The translations under genes and the position numbers were made by a program. Shown here piece by piece: positions 44,787 through 54,326 of a DNA stretch of 64,000 bases. This DNA is from Kluyvera genomosp. 3 (lineage in GTDB: Bacteria; Pseudomonadota; Gammaproteobacteria; Enterobacterales; Enterobacteriaceae): positions 4,558,645-4,622,644 of the forward strand of contig CP022114.1 of the NCBI GenBank assembly GCA_002211745.1, given 5' to 3'. Under the pieces are notes generated by a model, which saw only the letters and a program-made list of their open reading frames with translations, was not told the DNA's origin and did not search any database. Each line of letters opens with the position of its first letter. The first letter of the stretch is position 1.

Positions 44787-44814
44787 AGAAAACCCGCCAG
44801 ATGGCGGGTTTTCT
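44787..44814 (-). terminator. Terminator after ghxP
   Basis: AAAACCCGCC, AGAT loop, GGCGGGTTTTC; read on the minus strand it is a GC stem followed by TTTTC, 20 bp beyond the ghxP stop. Confidence 0.88.
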
Positions 44815-44833
44815 TATCGGCAAAACGTCAGGC

Positions 44834-46182
44834 TTAGATAGCCCAGCCGCCCGCATAGAAGACCACCAGCGCAACCGCGATAATGACGGTGCCGATGTTC
44901 AGCTTGCGCCATTCGCCCGAAACCACACGGCCCACCACCAGCGTCGCGAAGCCGATCATGATGCCGGTAACGATGTTACAGGTCAGCACGATCATCACGG
45001 CGGTAATCAGGCCGGACATCGCGTCAACGAAATCGTTGAAGTCGATACGCGCCACGTTGCTCAGCATCAGCAGACCCACGTACATCAGCGCCGGTGCGGT
45101 CGCGTAGCCAGGCACCAGGTAAGAAAGCGGAGACAGGAACAGGATCAGCAGGAACAGCACGCCAACGGTGATCGCCGTTAAACCAGTTTTACCGCCTGCC
45201 GCCGTACCCGCTGCGGATTCGATGTACACCGCAGCCGGCGCGGCGCCCACCACGGCAGAGAACACGCTGCTCAGGGAGTCAGTCGTCAGCGCTTTGCCGC
45301 CGTTAATGATCTGGCCGTCTTTATCCAGCAGGTTCGCCTGACCCGCAACCGCGCGGATAGTACCGGTCGCATCAAAGACGGCGGTCATCACCAGCGCCAG
45401 CACGCTCGGCAGAACAATAGGGTTAAGCGCGCCCATGATATCCAGGCTGCCGATCAGCGAGTTGCCATTGTCATCGCTCAGCGACGGCATGGCGAATACG
45501 CCAGAGAAGTGCACGTTCGGGTCGAAAATCAGGCCAACGATAGACACGCCAATGATGGTCAGCAGAATACCGCCCGGAACCTTCAGTTTTTCAAGGCCGA
45601 TGATCATCGCCAGGCCTACCAGCGTCATCACCACCGGGAAGCTGTCGAACTGACCCAGCGCGACCGGCAGACCGTCCAGCGGGTTTTTCACCACCATGCC
45701 GACACCGTTAGCGGCAATCAGCAGCAGGAACAGACCGATACCGATGCCGGTGCCGTGCGCAATACCCTGCGGCAAATTGCGCAAGATCCAGCTACGAATA
45801 CCGGAAGCGGAGATGATGGTGAAGAGCACGCCCATCAGGAATACCGCGCCCAGAGCAACCGGCACGCTGATGTGCTGGCCCAGCACCAGGCTGAAGGCGG
45901 TAAAGGCAGTCAGCGAGATGGCGCAGCCAATGGCTAAAGGCAGATTCGCCCACAGCCCCATCACGATAGACCCCACACCGGCCACCAGACAGGTCGCCAC
46001 GAACACGGCGGCCGGTGGGAAACCGGCTTTACCCAGCATGCCGGTACCACGATCACCGAATACACCATCGCCAGGAAGGTGGTCAAACCGGCGACAATCT
46101 CCTGACGAACGGAGCTACCACGAGCAGAAATTTTAAACCAGGCGTCCAATGAACCGCCGGTACGCGCTGAAGGCGTAGACAT
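44834..46182 (-). CDS. ghxP: Guanine/hypoxanthine permease GhxP (frame broken once)
   Basis: NCS2-family (AzgA-like) proton symporter for guanine and hypoxanthine, formerly YjcD. It matches E. coli over its length: [39 protein letters not shown] and [20 protein letters not shown]. 449 residues after repair, as in E. coli. A coding-strand G is missing at 46041-46042, after SVIVVP. ATG 46182 was chosen by match to E. coli. PurR-like boxes lie upstream. Confidence 0.95.
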
Positions 46183-46293
46183 AGAAAACATCCCTGAGAG
46201 TTTTTATCATTCGTTCGTCTGCGTGGTGGAACATCCACTGCCAGCTAAGCGTCATCTCCATGTGCTACATCGCGGCAAAGGGGAGCCACAAAA

Positions 46294-46422
46294 AAGCAAA
46301 CGATTAACTCCGCGCAGACAAAACGAGAATCGTAATACCTCATCTGCGCGGGTGCGTGATGAGGTTGGTCTGCGGATTTCCGGCATAAGAAGCGTCCGAA
46401 AATCCGAGGCAAACGATTATCT
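46294..46422. promoter_or_regulatory. Two weaker PurR-like boxes upstream of ghxP
   Basis: AAGCAAACGATTAACT (46294-46309) and AGGCAAACGATTATCT (46407-46422) share the GCAAACGATTA core with the PurR consensus ACGCAAACGTTTTCGT. They are less good than the box at 46506 but occur as a pair in the ghxP leader. Confidence 0.45.
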
Positions 46423-46505
46423 GGCTTTTATGTCCCCTTTTTCAACAGAAGTTTGCCCTGGTTTATGAAAATTAACGATTACCGATGAAGAATTCACCAA
46501 CCCAT

Positions 46506-46521
46506 GCGCAAACGTTATCGT
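46506..46521. promoter_or_regulatory. PurR box upstream of ghxP
   Basis: GCGCAAACGTTATCGT matches the PurR operator consensus ACGCAAACGTTTTCGT at 14 of 16 positions. It lies upstream of a purine-base permease gene, so purine repression is expected. Confidence 0.65.
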
Positions 46522-46587
46522 TTATGCGCAATCCAGCAACAATTCTATGGCAAAAATGTCGCAATCCCGGGAGAGGATCGCGGAGGA

Positions 46588-47046
46588 TTATTCGTCTTCC
46601 AGCAGACGCGCGCCGGTGCCCTCTTCACCCAGCTTATCGCCCGGGTTACGCAGCGGACAGTCGCGCAACGACATGCAGCCGCAGCCAATACAGCCGTCAA
46701 GCTGGTCGCGCAACGCCTCCATGGCGTGAATGCGCTTATCCAGCTCTTCCCGCCATTGAGTCGTGAGGTGCTTCCAGTCGCGCGGCCCCAGCGTGTGGTT
46801 TTCCGGCAGCACGCTAAAGGAATCGCCGATCGTCGCCAGCGGAATACCAAGACGCTGGGCAATTTTAATGATCGCCACGTAACGCAGCACATCACGCTTA
46901 TAGCGCCGCTGGTTACCGCTGTTGCGCGTGCTGTGGATCAGCCCTTTACTCTCATAAAAATGCAGCGCAGAGACCGCAACCCCCGTTCGTTTCGCTACCT
47001 CACCGGGCGTTAGCAGCGATTTTATGCGGGTCGATTTTTTTTCCAT
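46588..47046 (-). CDS. soxR: Redox-sensing MerR-family activator SoxR
   Basis: Transcription factor with a [2Fe-2S] sensor for redox-cycling compounds. The MerR-type helix-turn-helix ([20 protein letters not shown]) and the cluster ligands [12 protein letters not shown] (C-x2-C-x-C-x5-C, residues about 119-130) are intact. 152 residues (154 in E. coli); intact frame. Divergent from soxS with the operator between. Confidence 0.96.
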   Translation of the reverse strand: MEKKSTRIKSLLTPGEVAKRTGVAVSALHFYESKGLIHSTRNSGNQRRYKRDVLRYVAIIKIAQRLGIPLATIGDSFSVLPENHTLGPRDWKHLTTQWREELDKRIHAMEALRDQLDGCIGCGCMSLRDCPLRNPGDKLGEEGTGARLLEDE

Positions 47047-47053
47047 AATACGC

Positions 47054-47084
47054 TTTACCTCAAGTTAACTTGAGGAATTATACT
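47054..47084 (+). promoter_or_regulatory. soxS promoter with SoxR operator
   Basis: TTTACC (47054-47059) and TATACT (47079-47084) are 19 bp apart, the overlong spacer typical of SoxR-activated promoters. The spacer carries a perfect 18-bp palindrome CCTCAAGTTAACTTGAGG (47058-47075), the SoxR site. Confidence 0.95.
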
Positions 47085-47133
47085 CGCCGCCAGACAAGAA
47101 ATCGACGCGAAAATAGACAACGGGGAGAGCCTT

Positions 47134-47463
47134 ATGTCCCATCGGGAAATTATTCATACTCTTACTGAATGGATAGATGAACATATCGATCAACCGCTTA
47201 ATATCGACATCGTGGCCAGAAAATCCGGCTACTCGAAGTGGTATCTGCAAAGAATGTTCCGCACCGTGATGCACCAGACGCTGGGCGAGTACATTCGCCA
47301 GCGGCGCCTGTTACTGGCGGCGGAAGCGCTGCGCACCACCCAGCGCCCCATCTTCGATATCGCGATGGATCTGGGTTATGTCTCTCAGCAGACCTTCTCT
47401 CGCGTATTCCGCCGCGAGTTTGACCGCACGCCGACGGACTATCGCCATCAGATCTCCGCGTAA
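47134..47463 (+). CDS. soxS: Superoxide-response AraC/XylS-family activator SoxS
   Basis: Small DNA-binding activator with two helix-turn-helix units of the AraC family (NIDIVARKSGYSKWYLQRMF and FDIAMDLGYVSQQTFSRVF), lacking a ligand domain. Intact at 109 residues (107 in E. coli); the C-terminus has two extra residues. GGGGAGAG precedes the ATG. Controlled by SoxR from the adjacent operator. Confidence 0.96.
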   Translation: MSHREIIHTLTEWIDEHIDQPLNIDIVARKSGYSKWYLQRMFRTVMHQTLGEYIRQRRLLLAAEALRTTQRPIFDIAMDLGYVSQQTFSRVFRREFDRTPTDYRHQISA

Positions 47464-47687
47464 CATCGCTTCGCCGCGGCCTATACTGAGCCGCGGCGTT
47501 GACAAAAAATCCTGCGTTTACCTCTGGTGAATAAAACAACAAACGTGATATAGTTCACACATCGAGATGAAACAAAAACACTGTTTCATTCAATTTGTGA
47601 ATGCCTTCAGATAGCCTGAGCGCCTCGCGCCTCAATCAATAAGTGCTGTCAGGGCAACTTGTTGTTTATCTCTGAGGATGAAATCTC

Positions 47688-47969
47688 ATGGTTTCCATTA
47701 CCGCAGGCGTCGCACTGTTACGCTGGCCGTTAACCAGCGCCGTACTGATGTTTCTCGCCAGTACCCTGAAAATTCAATTCCGTAAATCCGACTACGCCGG
47801 TCTCGCGGTCATCAGCGGTATGCTGGGTGTCGCTGCGGCGTGCTGGTTCGCGACCGGGTTACTGGGCATCACGATGGTGGACATCGCCACCATTTTCAAC
47901 AACATCAAAGATGTGATGGTTGAAGTGATGAGCCAGGCGCCGCCGGAATGGCCGGTTGCCATGTACTGA
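47688..47969 (+). CDS. yjcB: DUF1435 membrane protein YjcB
   Basis: Small membrane protein of unknown function with two or three hydrophobic segments (residues about 5-25, 40-68). It matches E. coli YjcB (93 residues, same length), including RKSDYAGLAVISG and ACWFATGLLGITM. Intact; the gene is next to soxS in E. coli too. TGAGGATG precedes the start. Confidence 0.9.
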   Translation: MVSITAGVALLRWPLTSAVLMFLASTLKIQFRKSDYAGLAVISGMLGVAAACWFATGLLGITMVDIATIFNNIKDVMVEVMSQAPPEWPVAMY

Positions 47970-47973
47970 TTGA

Positions 47974-48003
47974 GAAAAACCCGACGCGTCGGGGTTTTTT
48001 ATT
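47974..48003 (+). terminator. Terminator after yjcB
   Basis: AAAAACCCGACGCGTCGGGGTTTTTT. The right arm has four Gs and the left three Cs, which fits the loss of a C from the sequenced left arm. Confidence 0.88.
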
Positions 48004-48109
48004 GTCTGAATATCGCGGCGGCTGAGCGCATGAAAAAGCCCTGCTCCTGCAGGGTATTTTAGCGTCGCTCGACTAAAATAAAGGGATGCGCCCTGCGGAG
48101 TGCCGCACC

Positions 48110-49619
48110 ATGAACGCCATCCCTTTTCGCCGTTTTCTCACCGCCTGCCTGGGCGCCTTGCTGTTGACCGGCCCCGCTTTTGCCGCCGTACAACCAGAGG
48201 ACTCACCCGACGCGCTTGAGGTCAATATCGAGAGCATCATGCAGCCCTGGAAGGGCGACCTGCCTGGCATGCTCGACCGCCGGGTCATTCGCGTATTGAC
48301 CACCTACAGCAAGACCTTCTTTTTTATCGATAAAGGCCAGCAGCGCGGAGCCACCCACGATATCTTCGCCGAATTTGAACGCAGCCTGAATGCCCAGCTC
48401 GCCAAAGAGAAAAAGCTCAAGCAACGCCACCTCAAGGTGCGAATTATCTTCGTTCCGGTAACCCGCGATAATCTCTTTACTGCCCTGAACGAAGGTAAAG
48501 GCGATATTGCCGCTGCCAATCTTACGATCACCGCAACGCGCCAGCAGCAGGTGACTTTCACGGATCCGATTTACAGCGATATTCAGGAACTGCTGATCTC
48601 CGGCCCGCGTCACCGCAGGTGAAAAACGTGGACGATCTTGCCGGTAAGACGGTCTTTGTCCGTCGTTCATCCAGCTACTATGAAAGCCTTGAAGCCCTCA
48701 ATGCGCGCTTTGCCAAAGCCTCTCTCCCACCCGTCGTCATCAAACCCGCCCCGAAGCGCTGGAAGACGAGGATCTGCTGGAAATGCTCAACGCCGGGCTG
48801 ATTCCGCTGATCGTGGTCGATCGCCATAAGGCGCTGTTCTGGAAACAGGTGTTCCCGAAGATCCAGGTTCATGAAGATATTGTGCTACGCGATAACGGCA
48901 ACATCGCCTGGGCGGTGCGCAAAGATAACCCGCAGTTGCTGGCGAAGCTCAACGGTTTTATTAAAGACAACCGCCAGGGCAGCACCCTGGGCAATACCCT
49001 GTTGCTGCGCTATCTGAAGAGCGCGAAATACGTCAAAAACGCCGCAGCGGAGAAAGAACGGCGCAAGTTTTTGAAGATGGTCGAGATTTTTCGCAAATAC
49101 GGCGACCGTTATGACGTCGACTGGCTGCTGATGGCGGCACAGGGTTATCAGGAGTCGCGACTGAACCAGTCAGTGCGCAGTCACGTTGGCGCAATTGGCG
49201 TCATGCAGGTGATGCCGAGCACCGGCAAAGAATTGAAGGTGGGCGATATTAAGCAACTGGATCCGAATATCCACGCCGGGGTGAAGTATATGCGCTGGAT
49301 GATCGACCGCTACTACGGTGACGAACCGATGACGCAGCTGGATAAGGCACTGTTTTCTTTCGCCTCTTATAATGCTGGCCCGGCACGGATTGCGCGTCTG
49401 CGTACGGAGACGAAAAAGCGCGGTTTTGACCCCAACATCTGGTTTGGTAACGTGGAAAACCTCGCCGCCGAGAAGATTGGAGCCGAAACGGTCACCTACG
49501 TGAGCAACATCTATAAGTATTACATCGCCTATCGGCTGATTCTCGATGAGATGAACCGGAAGCGGGCAGCGACGGGGAAACCGCCGATTTTGCCCGCCTC
49601 CGATAATAACAACGGCTAG
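48110..49619 (+). CDS. MltF-like membrane-bound lytic transglycosylase (frame broken twice)
   Basis: Exported protein with the MltF layout: signal peptide to about residue 25 (GPAFA|AV), an amino-acid-binding-protein-like domain (residues about 45-270), then a lytic transglycosylase domain. In the latter the catalytic glutamate lies in AAQGYQESRLNQS and GAIGVMQVMPSTG and SYNAGPARI are typical SLT motifs. 503 residues after repair (MltF is about 518). Bases are missing at 48604-48606 (C) and 48753 (G). ATG 48110 was chosen over 48086 for the signal peptide. True mltF lies elsewhere in E. coli, so this is a paralogue absent there. Its TAG stop overlaps the convergent GntR gene's stop. Confidence 0.88.
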
Positions 49620-50327
49620 CCCCGGTTACGGTATTTGTTTGACCCGTACCCCTGCAAACGTCGCAGGGTAATGGTGCTGGCCCCTGATAAGCGTCCTGAA
49701 TATGCGCCGTGATCAGCGCGACCGCGCGCGCTTCATCACGCTGTTCAATGGCTTCCAGCAGCTCCGCGTGCTCTTTGTAGGTCTGGTTAACACGGGTTTC
49801 ATATTCAAAATCGAGCCGCCGCATAATGCGAATGCGGTTGGTGATATTGGTCAGAATCGCCGTCAACTCCCGATTACCCGCCGCCTCGGTTAGCGCAAGG
49901 TGAAACTGTTCGTCCAGCGCGGCAATATCATCGCAAGCCAGCCTCTCCTGCGGCGCAACCCGCCAGACAGCGTTCAGCCCAGTCAGTACCTCCCGGTTCA
50001 CCTTCGCTGACGTCGAACTGCACAGACTGCGCACCGAATTCACTTCAATCAGCGAGCGCGTCTCGTACAGGTCTTCATAGACATCGAAATCAATGGGAAA
50101 AACTTCCCACCCGTTACGCAGGCAGCGTCTGACCAGCCCTCGTTTTGCAGCAATAGCAGCGCTTCGCGAACCGGCGTGCGGGAGCACCCAAGGCGGCGGG
50201 CAATGTCCACCTCCGTGAAACGATCGCCGGGCAGCAGGACGAACTGATAAATCTCCTGCCGCAGCTGCAGAAATACCCGTTCCGAATGCGCAAGAAGCGG
50301 CGTGGGTTCCGATGTCGTGAACGTCAT
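49616..50327 (-). CDS. GntR-family (FCD) regulator (frame broken twice)
   Basis: FadR-subfamily transcription factor: N-terminal winged helix (FTEVDIARRLGCSRTPVREA, residues about 38-57) and a helical FCD ligand domain (DEQFHLALTEAAGN, HAELLEAIEQRDE). 237 residues after repair. Coding-strand Gs are missing at 50137-50139 and 49681-49684; the second shifts the C-terminus, which after repair ends at the TAG 49616-49618. It is the last gene of the GGT-like/MFS group (16 bp after the MFS gene) and probably binds the GTGTATACAC palindrome before that group. Confidence 0.88.
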
Positions 50328-50343
50328 AAAGAGCTCCGCGATT

Positions 50344-51597
50344 TTAACTGTGCTGACGAATAAAACGCGCACGCCAGGGTTTCAGCACCCACAGTGCCAG
50401 CCCCGCCGTGATGAAATCAAGGGTAATCGCGCAACCAAAGACCACGTGCCACCCTTGAGTGTGCTGATACAGCAGCGCTGCCAGCGGCCCGCCGAAAATA
50501 GAGCCAATCCCCTGCGAGATATACAGCCAGCCGTAGTTCGAGGCGGCATGCTCGCTGCCGAACGTGTCGGTCAGCGTGGAGGGGAACAGCGAGAAAATTT
50601 CCCCCAGCCGAAGAACACCACCCCGGAGAGCAGCACAAACAGCAGCGGATCTTCCCTGCAGGCCAGCCATAGCGTCATCGCCACCCCTTCGAGGGCAAAG
50701 GCGATGAACATGGTCTTTTCACGACCATAGCGGTCGGAAATAAAACCGAACAGCGGGCGGGTCAGACCGTTGGTAAAGCGGTCGATGGTTAATGCCAGCG
50801 GCAGCGCGGCCATACCGAATACCACCGCTTTACTGATGCCGAAATCCTCAGCAAAGATAGCCATTTGCGAGGTCACCATGAGCCCGGAAGTGGACATCAT
50901 CGCCATCATGGCAAACATCAGCCAGAACAGCGGCTGGCGTAACATTTCGCGAGAGGTGAACTGACGCGTTCCCTGCACGATTTTCCGGCTGATGGGCTGC
51001 ACGGTCGAATTAGGCGGCAGACTCAGCCCCTGACTGGCCAGCAGACCGACAATCGCGAAAACGATGCCGAACACGGTCATGGTCTGCTCCAGGCCATAGT
51101 TGCCCAGCGAAATCGAGATCGGGAAGGTGGTCAAAATCGCCCCCATGCCATACCCCGCCGCCACAGCCCCTGCGGCAAAGCCCCGGTTTTGCGGGAACCA
51201 CTTCACCATCAGCCCACCACACCGATATACACAATCCCGGTGCCCAAACCACCGATACAGCCGTAGACCAGATACAGCGCCATCAGGCCGTTAATGTGCG
51301 CGGAGAGCACCCAGCTCATCCCGGCCATTACCGTGCCAATCGAGATCAGCAATCGGGGCCAAACCGTTCAACCAGACGCCCCTGGAAAGGAGAAAAGAAG
51401 GTTTGCAGAATAATCAGCAGCGAAAAGGTCACCTGCAGTTCCGGCAGGCCAACGCCCAGCTTTTCGGTCAGCGGTTTAGTCAGCAGCGTCCACACATACT
51501 GCGGGCTGGAGATAGAGGCCATACAGATAAGCCCCAACACCAGCTGCGCCCATTTGCCAAATTTTGGTGCCACCAAAGGTTCTCTGAGAACGGTCAT
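50344..51597 (-). CDS. OxlT-like MFS transporter (frame broken three times)
   Basis: Major facilitator of the oxalate/formate antiporter (monocarboxylate porter) type, about 12 transmembrane segments. GLGTGIVYIGVVG-like, WFPQNRGFAAGAVAAGYG and DRFTNGLTRPLFGFISDRYG are the family motifs. 418 residues after repair. Coding-strand bases are missing at 51355-51358 (C), 51213-51215 (G) and 50601-50605 (G). Substrate unknown; between a gamma-glutamyltransferase-like gene and a GntR gene it may carry a small organic acid or a product of gamma-glutamyl hydrolysis. ATG 51597 has TTGGAG upstream. Confidence 0.87.
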
Positions 51598-51691
51598 TTT
51601 ACGCTCCAATAGACGAAAAAATGTCGCCAGAAAGCGGGCGCGTTTTACGCGCCGCGTCATTCCAGGAATGTTTCAGTTGGAAAATGCTGGG

Positions 51692-53298
51692 TTACCAGCG
51701 GGCGACGCCACCGTCGCTACGCGGGTCGCTTCCGCCTTCCAGCATGCCGTTGCCATGCCGGAGAATTGCCCCGGCATGCCCCATGAGGTCGTCGTAAGGG
51801 GGTAAATCTCGACGTCATGGCCGTACTGTTTGAGGGTGTCGGTAGTCGCCGCTCTCAGGCGGCTTTCAATCTTCAGCGTATCGCTGCTCTCGCCCCAGGT
51901 GCGCCCTAAGAGCCAGCGCGGAGCGGCGATAGCCGCCTGAGGCGTCATGTTCTGATGGAGAATGCGGTCAAAGACTGCCGCCAGGGTTTGCGGCTGGCCG
52001 TCGCCGCCCATGCTGCCGTACACCAGCGCATCGCCGTTGGCCAGCCTCGCTAAACCAGGGTTGAGGGTATGGAACGGCAGACGCCCCGGTTGAAGCGGGT
52101 TGGTGGCACTCGGGTCCAGCGAAAAACTGCTGCCGCGGTTTTGCCAGATGATGCCGCTATCGGCGAGGATCACCGCGCTGCCGAACTCGTGATAGATGCT
52201 CTGAATAAAGCTGACCGCGGTGCCGGAGCCGTCGATAACGCCCATCCAGATGGTATCCGCCGGCCCGCGCCCTTTGCCCCAGACCTGAGCCCGGTCGGGC
52301 ACAATCTGCGCGCTAAGCTGAGCAATGTTGTCTGCCGTCAGCAGCGACTGTGGGTCAAGCGTCATGTGGGCCGGGTCAGTGATATGGCGATCGCGCAGAG
52401 TGAACGCCAGCTTGGTTGCTTCGACACAGTGGTGAACAAAATCGGTTTCGTCGGCAATTGCGCCTTTTTTACGCTGCTGCTCAATCATGCCGGTAATCAG
52501 CAACGAAACCAGCCCCTGCGACGGCGGCGGGAGGTTGTAAACCGTTCCAATCTCCGTTTCCAGCGCCAGCGGCTTCACCCGCGCCGCGCGATAAGCATCC
52601 AGATCGCTAAACCGCAGCAAGCTCCCGGCGGCTTCCAGTTCGCTGGCGATCAGGCGGGCGGTCTCACCATGATAAAAATCCCCAAGCCCATGGGTTGCCA
52701 GGCGTTCCAGCGTATTGGCAAGCGCGGGCTGAAACAGTAAATCGTCAGGGGTGAGCGCCTGGCCTTCCGGAGCAAACAAGCCGCAAAATCCGGGATACTG
52801 GCCGAGCTGCGGCAATCGCGCGGTAATTTGTTTATGCAGCCCGGAGGTGACCGGCACGCCCTCGCGCGCATAGTGAATAGCATCGTGCAGCAGGCGCGTT
52901 AACGGCAGCGGCGCATTATCCGTACGCTCTCCCGCCCACTCCAGCGCGCGCTCCCAGCCTCCAACCGTGCCCGCGACGGTATTGGCCGCCAGCGGGCCGC
53001 GCACCGGAACCTGCGTGTAGCCCGCCTGGCGATAAAAATCGATATTTGCTTTTTCCGCCGCAAAGCCACAGGCCTGAATCGCCACCGGCTCCTCGCCAGG
53101 CCGGGAAATTAACCAGAATCCATCGCCGCCGATGCCGTTCATATGTGGGTAAACCACCGCGATGGTCGCCGCCGCAGCCACCATCGCCTCAACCGCATTG
53201 CCGCCGTCACGCAAAACAGCGACCGCGCTTTCGGCGGCCAGCGAATGCGGCGCAACGGCCATGCCCTGCATACATTTAGCTGATTGGATTTGAGTCAT
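51692..53298 (-). CDS. Gamma-glutamyltransferase-family protein (frame broken once)
   Basis: Ntn-hydrolase of the GGT family. The self-processing threonine is in the ADTIWMGVIDGSGTAVS segment, followed by FIQSIYHEFGSAV and the GGDGQPQTLAAVFDRIL motif. 535 residues after repair. The N-terminus (MTQIQSAKCMQGMAVAPHSL) has no signal peptide, so it is likely cytoplasmic, unlike periplasmic E. coli Ggt; it resembles YwrD-type proteins. A coding-strand G is missing at 51753-51754, and the repaired end reads LEGGSDPRSDGGVARW, the usual GGT tail. ATG 53298 has AAGGTG upstream. Confidence 0.88.
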
Positions 53299-53310
53299 CG
53301 TCTGCACCTT

Positions 53311-53340
53311 GCCTACATGTGTGTATACACGGATGTAGGC
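53311..53340. promoter_or_regulatory. GntR/FCD-type operator before the GGT-like gene
   Basis: The core GTGTATACAC (53321-53330) is a perfect palindrome of the TGTATACA type bound by FCD-GntR proteins. It is nested in a longer one: GCCTACAT at 53311 pairs with ATGTAGGC at 53333, 26 of 30 bases symmetric overall. It ends 13 bp before the GGT-like gene, so a bound repressor would block the promoter or start. The likely ligand protein is the GntR product of the same group. Confidence 0.65.
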
Positions 53341-53475
53341 ACAAAGCGTGCCAATTGTTATTTTTGTTAATTATCTTATGGTTATGTGAATGACGTTCAA
53401 AAAATGGAGATTAACGCGGGGCAATTCGCGCACCGAAGCGGTGCTGATGTGGGCTGTTGGTGCGCATTAAAAAAG

Positions 53476-53502
53476 CAAAAACCCCGCCGAGGCAGGGTTT
53501 TG
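53476..53502 (-). terminator. Terminator after ssb
   Basis: AAAACCCCGCCGAGGCAGGGTTTT; on the minus strand a GC stem runs into TTTTTGC 36 bp after the ssb stop. Confidence 0.85.
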
Positions 53503-53537
53503 AGAGTGCTGATGAGCGCCGTCGAAACGGCGGCAAA

Positions 53538-54074
53538 TCAGAACGGGATATCGTCGTCGAAATCCATCGGCGGTTCGTTAGACGGTGCCGGAGCGGACTG
53601 CTGCTGCGGGCGAGACTGCGCGCCGCCGCTGAACTGGTTGCCACCCTGCGGCTGCTGAGGTTGACCCCAACCGCCCTGCTGCTGGCCGCCGCCCATGTTG
53701 CCACCTGCCGGTGCGCCGCCGCCCTGACGGCCACCCAGCATCTGCATGGTGCCGCCCACGTTCACAACCACTTCCGTGGTGTATTTTTCAACGCCGGACT
53801 GATCGGTCCATTTACGGGTACGCAGCTGACCTTCGATATAAACCTGAGAGCCTTTACGCAGGTATTCACCCGCCACTTCCGCCAGTTTGCCAAACAGCAC
53901 AACGCGGTGCCATTCGGTCTGCTCTTTCATTTCACCGGTCGCTTTATCACGCCAGGATTCGGAAGTAGCCAGCGTAATGTTGGCGACTGCGCCACCATTC
54001 GGCATGTAGCGCACTTCCGGGTCCTGGCCCAGATTACCGACGAGAATCACCTTGTTGACGCCTCTGCTGGCCAT
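53538..54074 (-). CDS. ssb: Single-stranded DNA-binding protein Ssb
   Basis: Essential replication and repair protein. OB-fold at residues 1-113 ([38 protein letters not shown]), a Gly/Gln-rich linker and the conserved acidic tip MDFDDDIPF that binds partner proteins. 178 residues, as in E. coli; intact. Divergent from uvrA across a shared LexA site. Confidence 0.98.
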   Translation of the reverse strand: MASRGVNKVILVGNLGQDPEVRYMPNGGAVANITLATSESWRDKATGEMKEQTEWHRVVLFGKLAEVAGEYLRKGSQVYIEGQLRTRKWTDQSGVEKYTTEVVVNVGGTMQMLGGRQGGGAPAGGNMGGGQQQGGWGQPQQPQGGNQFSGGAQSRPQQQSAPAPSNEPPMDFDDDIPF

Positions 54075-54222
54075 GATTGTCTCTCCTGAATACGATTCTT
54101 GATTAAGTGTAAACGCGCGAGTGTACCATTTCCAGACGGTATTTTGGTAGCTGCGAGGCGTATTCCAGTAAACATCTTACCGCTATGCAAATTTTCATCG
54201 GCATCCTGAATCGGCGTCCCTA

Positions 54223-54240
54223 TACTGTATATTCATTCAG
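54223..54240. promoter_or_regulatory. LexA (SOS) box between ssb and uvrA
   Basis: TACTGTATATTCATTCAG fits the LexA consensus TACTG(TA)5CAGTA core (CTG-N10-CAG) and is identical to the uvrA/ssb SOS box of E. coli as I recall it. It lies 87 bp before the uvrA ATG. Confidence 0.92.
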
Positions 54241-54326
54241 GTTAAGTTGTGTCATAATTAGCCGTTTCTGCCGTTTGTCCTTCAAACAAACCAGGCAAGC
54301 CGTGTATCTTCTACCGGGAAAGGTGA

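Larger units (their letters stand above)
46183..46587. other. Control region between soxR and ghxP
   Basis: 405 bp without a convincing gene. It holds the ghxP promoter and at least three PurR-like boxes (see separate entries), with the hairpin CCTCATCTGCGCGGG / GTGATGAGG near 46340-46365. Confidence 0.55.

Noticed and set aside
46223-46468. An 81-codon open frame between soxR and ghxP
   Set aside because: No ribosome site, no resemblance to known proteins, and it overlaps PurR-like control sites.
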